A stretch of 64,000 nt of DNA from Brevibacterium antiquum CNRZ 918. Its GTDB lineage: Bacteria; Actinomycetota; Actinomycetes; Actinomycetales; Brevibacteriaceae. A program made the position numbers and the translations under genes. Numbering within the stretch: the first letter of the stretch is position 1; every line of letters starts with the position of its first letter. The notes under the pieces were generated by a model. That model had not been told where the DNA came from, searched no databases, and saw only the letters and a program-made list of their open reading frames with translations. Shown in pieces: positions 59,982 through 64,000 of the stretch. Location: assembly GCF_900169145.1 (NCBI RefSeq), contig NZ_FXZD01000002.1, forward strand, positions 372,001-436,000, given 5' to 3'.

Positions 59982-60190
59982 GACCGGTCACATAGTACTC
60001 GGCGCGGGTCGACAGTGTTTTCACGGGGTTTGCACTGTTGATCCGCGCCGGCACACCGGTCATCTCAACACCAACCACAACCTCGGCGACACAAGCAGCA
60101 CCACCGAAGCACCGCACCACCGAAGTACCGAAGCACCGCCATCGCACCACACATCAGCAGCACACATTCCGACGGGTGAGGAGAAGCCCC

Positions 60191-61795
60191 ATGTCTCACA
60201 TCAAAATCAACGCCCCCATCGAACCAGGCTTCGACACAATCCTCTCGGAGTCCGCCCTCAACTTCATCGCGGCACTCCACGATCGCTTCAGCGACCGTTT
60301 GGGCAAGCTGCTCGGTGTCCGTGGACGTCAGGCGCAGAGCATCCGGAACGGCACGTTCCCGAGGTTCACCCCCGACACCGCAGGAATCCGGGCCGACACC
60401 ACCTGGAAGGTCGCCGGCTCGACCGGAGCTCCCGGTCTCGAAGACCGCCGCGTTGAGCTGACCGGCCCCGTCTCCGAACCCGAAGTGATTGCGGCACTGA
60501 ACTCCCGTGCGAAGGTCTGGCTCGCCGACCTCGAAGACGCGACCAGCCCGACCTGGGCCAACATCATCGGCGGACAGCTCAACCTGTTCAACGCCATCCG
60601 CGGCAATCTGCCCGGCGTGAACAACCGCCAGCAGCCCACCATCGGACTGCGCCCCCGCGGCTGGCACCTGCCCGAGAAGCACCTGCTCCATGTTGACGGC
60701 CAGGGCAGGGAGACAGAGACCTCGGGCGCCATGGTCGACTTCGGTCTCTACTTCTTCCACAACGCACGCCGACTCGTCGACAGCGGCTCGGGACCCTACT
60801 TCTACCTGCCGAAGCTCGAATCCTTCCGCGAAGCACGCCTGTGGAACGAGATCTTCGTCTTCGCTCAGGACTACATGGGTCTGCCGCAGGGAACCATCCG
60901 AGCCACGGCACACATCGAGACGATCACCGCTGTGTTCCAGATGGAAGAGATCCTGTGGGAGCTGCGCGACCACTGTGCAGGACTCAACGCGGCCGGCTGG
61001 GACTACCTGTTCTCGCTGGTGAAGAACTTCCGCAACTCCCCGGAGTGGGTGCTGCCGGATCGTGAGCACCTGACCATGGGACTGCCGCTGCTGCAGGCAT
61101 TCGCCGACCGTCTCGTCTCAACCTGCCACCGTCGCGGAGCACACGCGATCGGCACCATGAGCAACCTCATGACCACGCACCCGGACAAGGAATTCGTGGC
61201 CTCAGAGATGGTGAAGATGCGCGAAGACAAGGCTCGCGAAGCCTCACGCGGCTTCGACGGCACCTGGGTGGCCGAGCCGGGACTCGTCGATGACGCGCTT
61301 GAGGTCTTCGACGCAGCACTCGGCGACAAGCCCAACCAGCTCGACAACCGCCGCGTCGATGCCCACGCCTGCGCCGAGCACATGCTCGACGTGTCGGGAC
61401 TGGACAAGACGGTCACCGAGGAAGGCGTTCGCCTCAACATCCGCGTGGCCATCGGCTACATGAACGAATGGTTGGGCGGCAACGGCAACGTTGCCCTCGA
61501 GAACCTGCTCGAGGACGCCTCGACCGCAGAGATCTCGCGGTCCCAGATCTGGCAGTGGATCCGCCACTCGGTGACCTTGGACAACGGCAAGCAGCTGACC
61601 CGCGACCTGGTCGAGCGCTACATGGGCGAGGAGCTCGCAGTCATCGAGCGCCACCCCGCCGACCACTACACCGAAGCGGTTGAGATCTTCCGCAAGAGCG
61701 CACTGGGTGAGGACTTCCCCGAATTCCTCACGATGCCCGCCTACTCCGACCACCTGGTCGACAGGGTGTCGAAGGGCGCGGTGTTCTCGGCCTGA
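60191..61795 (+). CDS. aceB: Malate synthase A
   Basis: A 534-residue enzyme that condenses glyoxylate with acetyl-CoA to malate. It matches the A-type family: 'SESALNFIAALHDRFSDRLGKLLGVRGRQAQSI', 'VWLADLEDATSPTWANIIGGQLNLFNAIRG', 'QGTIRATAHIETITAVFQMEEILWELRDHCAGLNAAGWDYLFS' (signature), 'MGLPLLQAFADRLVSTCHRRGAHAIGTMSN' and 'RVAIGYMNEWLGGNGNVALENLLEDASTAEISRSQIWQWI'. The start is ATG 60191, with GAGGAG eight bases upstream; the longer open frame from 60038 is not expected to be coding. The gap before it contains a TTTGCA core (60027-60032) that could be part of a RamB site, but the match is weak. Direct repeats of CCGAAGCACCGC occur near 60105-60142. Confidence 0.97.
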   Translation: MSHIKINAPIEPGFDTILSESALNFIAALHDRFSDRLGKLLGVRGRQAQSIRNGTFPRFTPDTAGIRADTTWKVAGSTGAPGLEDRRVELTGPVSEPEVIAALNSRAKVWLADLEDATSPTWANIIGGQLNLFNAIRGNLPGVNNRQQPTIGLRPRGWHLPEKHLLHVDGQGRETETSGAMVDFGLYFFHNARRLVDSGSGPYFYLPKLESFREARLWNEIFVFAQDYMGLPQGTIRATAHIETITAVFQMEEILWELRDHCAGLNAAGWDYLFSLVKNFRNSPEWVLPDREHLTMGLPLLQAFADRLVSTCHRRGAHAIGTMSNLMTTHPDKEFVASEMVKMREDKAREASRGFDGTWVAEPGLVDDALEVFDAALGDKPNQLDNRRVDAHACAEHMLDVSGLDKTVTEEGVRLNIRVAIGYMNEWLGGNGNVALENLLEDASTAEISRSQIWQWIRHSVTLDNGKQLTRDLVERYMGEELAVIERHPADHYTEAVEIFRKSALGEDFPEFLTMPAYSDHLVDRVSKGAVFSA

Positions 61796-61811
61796 TCTGA
61801 ACTCACCGACT

Positions 61812-61863
61812 ACCCGGATGTCGGACAACAGCCACTCGACAGGCTGCGGTCCGACATCCGGGT
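61812..61863 (+). terminator. Strong terminator after aceB
   Basis: ACCCGGATGTCGGAC (61812-61826) and its exact complement (61849-61863) form a 15-base stem. The 22-base loop contains a further CAGCC/GGCTG stem, and TTTCTCTG follows. It is the best intrinsic terminator in the window and may serve both aceB and the convergent DinB-like gene. Confidence 0.8.
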
Positions 61864-61896
61864 TTCTCTGTTCTGGCTCAGCTCGAGCGGAAGAGC

Positions 61897-62493
61897 TCAG
61901 CTCCACTCAGCGGGAGGCCACGGCTGGCCGTCGGCCTGGGCATTGAGCTGGTAGGAGATCGCCCCATCGATGGACTCGCGGATGATGTCGGCATGCCCGG
62001 CATGACGAGCGATCTCCGTGGTGAGATGGCACAGGATCCACCGGACATTCATGACGAAGTCCTTGGGCATCCAGGGATTGCCCGGCATCGGAACCACGGT
62101 GCCCAGATCGGTTCCATTGACTGCGACAGCCTGACGAGCCAACTCGATTTCGGCGATGCGCTTCTCAAAAATCACCACCACCTCGGCGATGTCGAGGTCG
62201 GGAACCGCTGAACCATCGAACATTCCATCGAGTCCGAGCCCGTCGTTGATCGTCGGATACTCCTCTTCATCGATGTATCGCTCGGGCTCCTTCACCTGCA
62301 GCAGCCACCCGTTGAGGACCTGCGCCGCATGGGCCAGCAGACCCGCGATGCTCAACGGGCTCGTGGTCGGAGTGCTGCGAGCCTGTTCATCGGTGAGGTC
62401 GAGGGCCGTGAGCTTGAGCTGCGTGCACTGCTGCTCGAGGTAGGTGAACAGCGCGTCGGCTTCGGTCGTGACTGATGCGGCGAAGAATGCCAT
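61897..62493 (-). CDS. DinB-like (DUF664) family protein
   Basis: A 198-residue four-helix-bundle protein: 'LFTYLEQQCTQLKLTALDLTDEQARSTPTTSPLSIAGLLAHAAQVLNGWL' with the first His of the metal triad. 'FVMNVRWILCHLTTEIARHAGHADIIRESIDGAI' carries the remaining two (H..tE.aRHAGHaD). DUF664/DinB proteins in actinobacteria include mycothiol-dependent transferases; the exact activity is unknown. The start ATG 62493 has AGGAG five bases upstream. It diverges from the WYL regulator (88-base gap), which may regulate it. Confidence 0.85.
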   Translation of the reverse strand: MAFFAASVTTEADALFTYLEQQCTQLKLTALDLTDEQARSTPTTSPLSIAGLLAHAAQVLNGWLLQVKEPERYIDEEEYPTINDGLGLDGMFDGSAVPDLDIAEVVVIFEKRIAEIELARQAVAVNGTDLGTVVPMPGNPWMPKDFVMNVRWILCHLTTEIARHAGHADIIRESIDGAISYQLNAQADGQPWPPAEWS

Positions 62494-62561
62494 GAGAACT
62501 CCTGATCGTGTGTCGTCGATCCGGTCATCCCCGGATCACTGATACCAGTGTCTCCAGCAAT

Positions 62562-62580
62562 GCGGACATATAATGTCCGC
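62562..62580. promoter_or_regulatory. Operator with embedded -10 box in front of the WYL regulator gene
   Basis: GCGGACAT-ATA-ATGTCCGC is a perfect 8-3-8 inverted repeat whose centre contains TATAAT (62569-62574). A transcript started from it would begin at about the ATG at 62582. Binding would block the promoter directly, a classic autoregulation layout. Confidence 0.8.
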
Positions 62581-62581
62581 T

Positions 62582-63580
62582 ATGACCGTTGAATCTCGCC
62601 TGCTCTCCCTCTTGGGGATGCTCGCCGCGGGACGGACCTACACCGCGGGTGAGCTGGGCGCACACTTCGGTGTCACCCCACGCTCGGTTCGTCGCGATAT
62701 CGCGAGCCTGCGGGAACTCGGCTATGTCATCGAATCCCTCCCCGGAGCGACCGGCGGATACCGCGCCCACTCGCGCACAGTCCTGCCTCCACTGCAGCTG
62801 CAGACCGGTGAAGCGCTGGCCACGGCCGTCGGTCTGTCCCTGCTCAACGGAGCCGGGCTGAGCACGACTGATGCGGAGTCGGCCACCGCGAAGCTGCGCA
62901 CAATGCTGCCTCCGGTCATGCACAAGACGATCGGAGACATCAGCACGGCGGTGTCCGTCCTCCCTGGTCACGAACCCGGAGTCGACATGACAGCGGTGAT
63001 GACGACCACCTCGGCGATCGCGTCGAGAAACGTCCTCACGTTCGCCCATGAGAAACGACGCCCCACCAGATCCGAGACGAGATCCGAGACGACGCAACGC
63101 CGGGTGGAGCCGGTGCGCATGGTCGTCCTCGGCGGGCACTGGTACCTCTACGGCTGGGATCTCACCCGCAGCGATTGGCGAGTCTTCCGCCTCGACCGGA
63201 TGAGTGAGATTCACGAAACGACGTTCGCCTTCGCCCCCAGGGACCATCCCGACGCCGAGGTGGCCGTGAGTTCCGCTGTCACCACCGCTGCGTACCGCCA
63301 CACGGTGATCCTGGAGGTCGATGCCACCGTGGCCGAGACCAAGGCCTGGTTCCCGACAAGGACAGCGACGATTACGAATTCCGGCGACGGTGCCCGCGTG
63401 GAATTCGGGGTCGAGGACCTGGCGTGGGCGGCAGTGATCACGGCAGCGACTCCCGTGGACTTCCGGGTCATCGAGCCACCGGAACTGCTGGATGCACTGC
63501 GCGATCTGGGACAGCGGGCGGCCCAAGTGAGCAGAACCGGCAGTACGGAAATGGTGGCAGCCGAACGGAGCGAGCAGTGA
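62582..63580 (+). CDS. WYL-domain transcriptional regulator
   Basis: A ~332-residue protein. An HTH_11 winged helix (residues ~3-60: RLLSLLGMLAAGRTYTAGEL, then GAHFGVTPRSVRRDIASLRELGY) is followed by the WYL domain ('RMVVLGGHWYLYGWDLTRSDWRVFRLDRMSEI') and the WCX C-terminal extension. Such proteins sense ligands, sometimes nucleic acids, and often control DNA-repair or defence genes. The start is set at ATG 62582, not 62573, because the TATAAT at 62569-62574 predicts a leaderless mRNA beginning there. The tandem RSETRSETTQ is a small internal duplication. Confidence 0.9.
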   Translation: MTVESRLLSLLGMLAAGRTYTAGELGAHFGVTPRSVRRDIASLRELGYVIESLPGATGGYRAHSRTVLPPLQLQTGEALATAVGLSLLNGAGLSTTDAESATAKLRTMLPPVMHKTIGDISTAVSVLPGHEPGVDMTAVMTTTSAIASRNVLTFAHEKRRPTRSETRSETTQRRVEPVRMVVLGGHWYLYGWDLTRSDWRVFRLDRMSEIHETTFAFAPRDHPDAEVAVSSAVTTAAYRHTVILEVDATVAETKAWFPTRTATITNSGDGARVEFGVEDLAWAAVITAATPVDFRVIEPPELLDALRDLGQRAAQVSRTGSTEMVAAERSEQ

Positions 63581-63683
63581 TGTGCGCCCGGATTCGAAGC
63601 ACAGCCGGTCTCGGGGTGCGGCGGCGGTGACCGTGGGATGTCCTGTGGATGATACGGGAATGAACGAATCAGGACCGAGCCAA

Positions 63684-63689
63684 TATACT
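63684..63689 (+). promoter_or_regulatory. -10 box of the universal-stress-like gene (leaderless)
   Basis: TATACT lies seven bases upstream of ATG 63697, so transcription should begin at or next to the start codon. No Shine-Dalgarno is present. The -35 is weak. Confidence 0.55.
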
Positions 63690-63696
63690 TGTTGTT

Positions 63697-64000
63697 ATGA
63701 CGATTCTCATTGGCTATCTTCCTGCTCCTGAGGGTGAGGCGGCTCTGCGCGCGGGCTTCGCAGAGGCCAAACTTCGGTCGAGCAATGCTGTCGTGATCAA
63801 CTCCCAACGACGCGGAGCCAGTGGAACCCCGACCGAGATCGACCAAGACGTCATCGACCGCATCGTCTCTCTCGGCAAGGATTCAGACGTCGAAGTTGAG
63901 GTGCTCCAGCCCGACCATGAGGACGACCTGCCGGGAACGCTCAACGAACTCGTCGAAGAGCACGACGCCCAGCTCATCGTCATCGGACTGCGCAAACGCT
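63697..64000 (+). CDS. Universal stress protein (UspA) family, 3' end outside window
   Basis: The first 101 residues are present. The opening strand 'MTILIGYLPAPEGEAALRAGFAEAKLRSSNAVVINSQRRG' and the later 'ELVEEHDAQLIVIGLRKR' match the UspA fold: a beta strand with ligand loop, then the 'aDliViG.r.r' strand that precedes the ATP-binding glycine motif. The glycine motif itself would fall just beyond base 64000, so nucleotide binding cannot be judged. It is preceded by a TATACT box with predicted leaderless translation. Confidence 0.75.
   Translation, partial: MTILIGYLPAPEGEAALRAGFAEAKLRSSNAVVINSQRRGASGTPTEIDQDVIDRIVSLGKDSDVEVEVLQPDHEDDLPGTLNELVEEHDAQLIVIGLRKR

Noticed and set aside
60038-60190. 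An N-terminal extension of malate synthase
   Set aside because: The extra 51 codons are Thr/Pro/His-rich, have no ribosome site, and a well-placed GAGGAG precedes ATG 60191.
1-64000. tRNA, rRNA and common riboswitches
   Set aside because: No cloverleaf-like, rRNA-like or recognisable riboswitch sequence was noticed on reading the intergenic regions; a covariance-model search would be needed to exclude small RNAs.

Overview
The window reads as chromosomal DNA of a high-GC actinobacterium. Support comes from GC-rich coding with strong third-position bias, a RamB/ScfR-type regulator facing the glyoxylate-shunt genes, a Streptomyces-like PHO box, WYL and IclR regulators and several apparently leaderless starts. 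Betaine transporters, a dimethylglycine-oxidase-family enzyme and ETF would suit a Brevibacterium-like organism, but the genus is an inference. No rRNA, tRNA, CRISPR array, transposase or phage gene was seen.

Layout. 1-5.3 kb: end of an IclR regulator, a BCCT osmolyte transporter, a Doc-type toxin-antitoxin pair, a VOC protein and several gene remnants (IclR tail, LysR tail, RNA methyltransferase). 5.3-7.3 kb: a frameshifted methyltransferase and a tetR-doxX pair. 7.4-11.3 kb: a manganese uptake locus (mntH converging on mntABC), each unit preceded by the same palindromic operator; the matching DtxR/MntR regulator lies at 16.9 kb. 11.4-20.2 kb: a lipase-maturation-factor-like protein, a BetT-type choline transporter broken by an in-frame stop, and membrane proteins of unknown role.

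20.3-31.7 kb is a defence island. It holds an HTH protein whose second domain looks like a catalytically dead N6-adenine methylase, followed by hsdM, hsdS, a Schlafen-AlbA/ATPase-like DNA-binding protein and hsdR, and then an AT-richer convergent gene with a possible PIN domain. This is the most unusual system in the window.

32-38.4 kb: a PiT phosphate transporter with a PHO box, an octanucleotide tandem repeat, stomatin, glutamate racemase and small metabolic genes. 38.5-50 kb: one-carbon and methyl-group metabolism. It contains a decayed family III CoA-transferase, etfA-etfB, a dimethylglycine dehydrogenase/oxidase-family enzyme, two IclR regulators, an FMN glutamate-synthase-like protein, and a divergent pair of a MetF-like reductase and a DmdA/GcvT-like tetrahydrofolate methyltransferase. 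The two BCCT carriers could supply the substrates. 50.4-54 kb: an amino-acid permease and formamidase genes fmdB-fmdA. 54-57 kb: an orphan adenine methylase and a LhgO-like flavoprotein. 57-61.8 kb: ramB diverging from aceA, then aceB (glyoxylate shunt). 61.9-64 kb: DinB-like protein, WYL regulator with its -10 inside a palindrome, and the start of a universal-stress-like gene.

Recurring themes are gene decay in progress (5-bp duplication, nonsense codon, G-run frameshift, orphan gene tails), palindromic repeats both between genes and in-frame inside etfA, and readable operators (Mn, phosphate, toxin-antitoxin, WYL).
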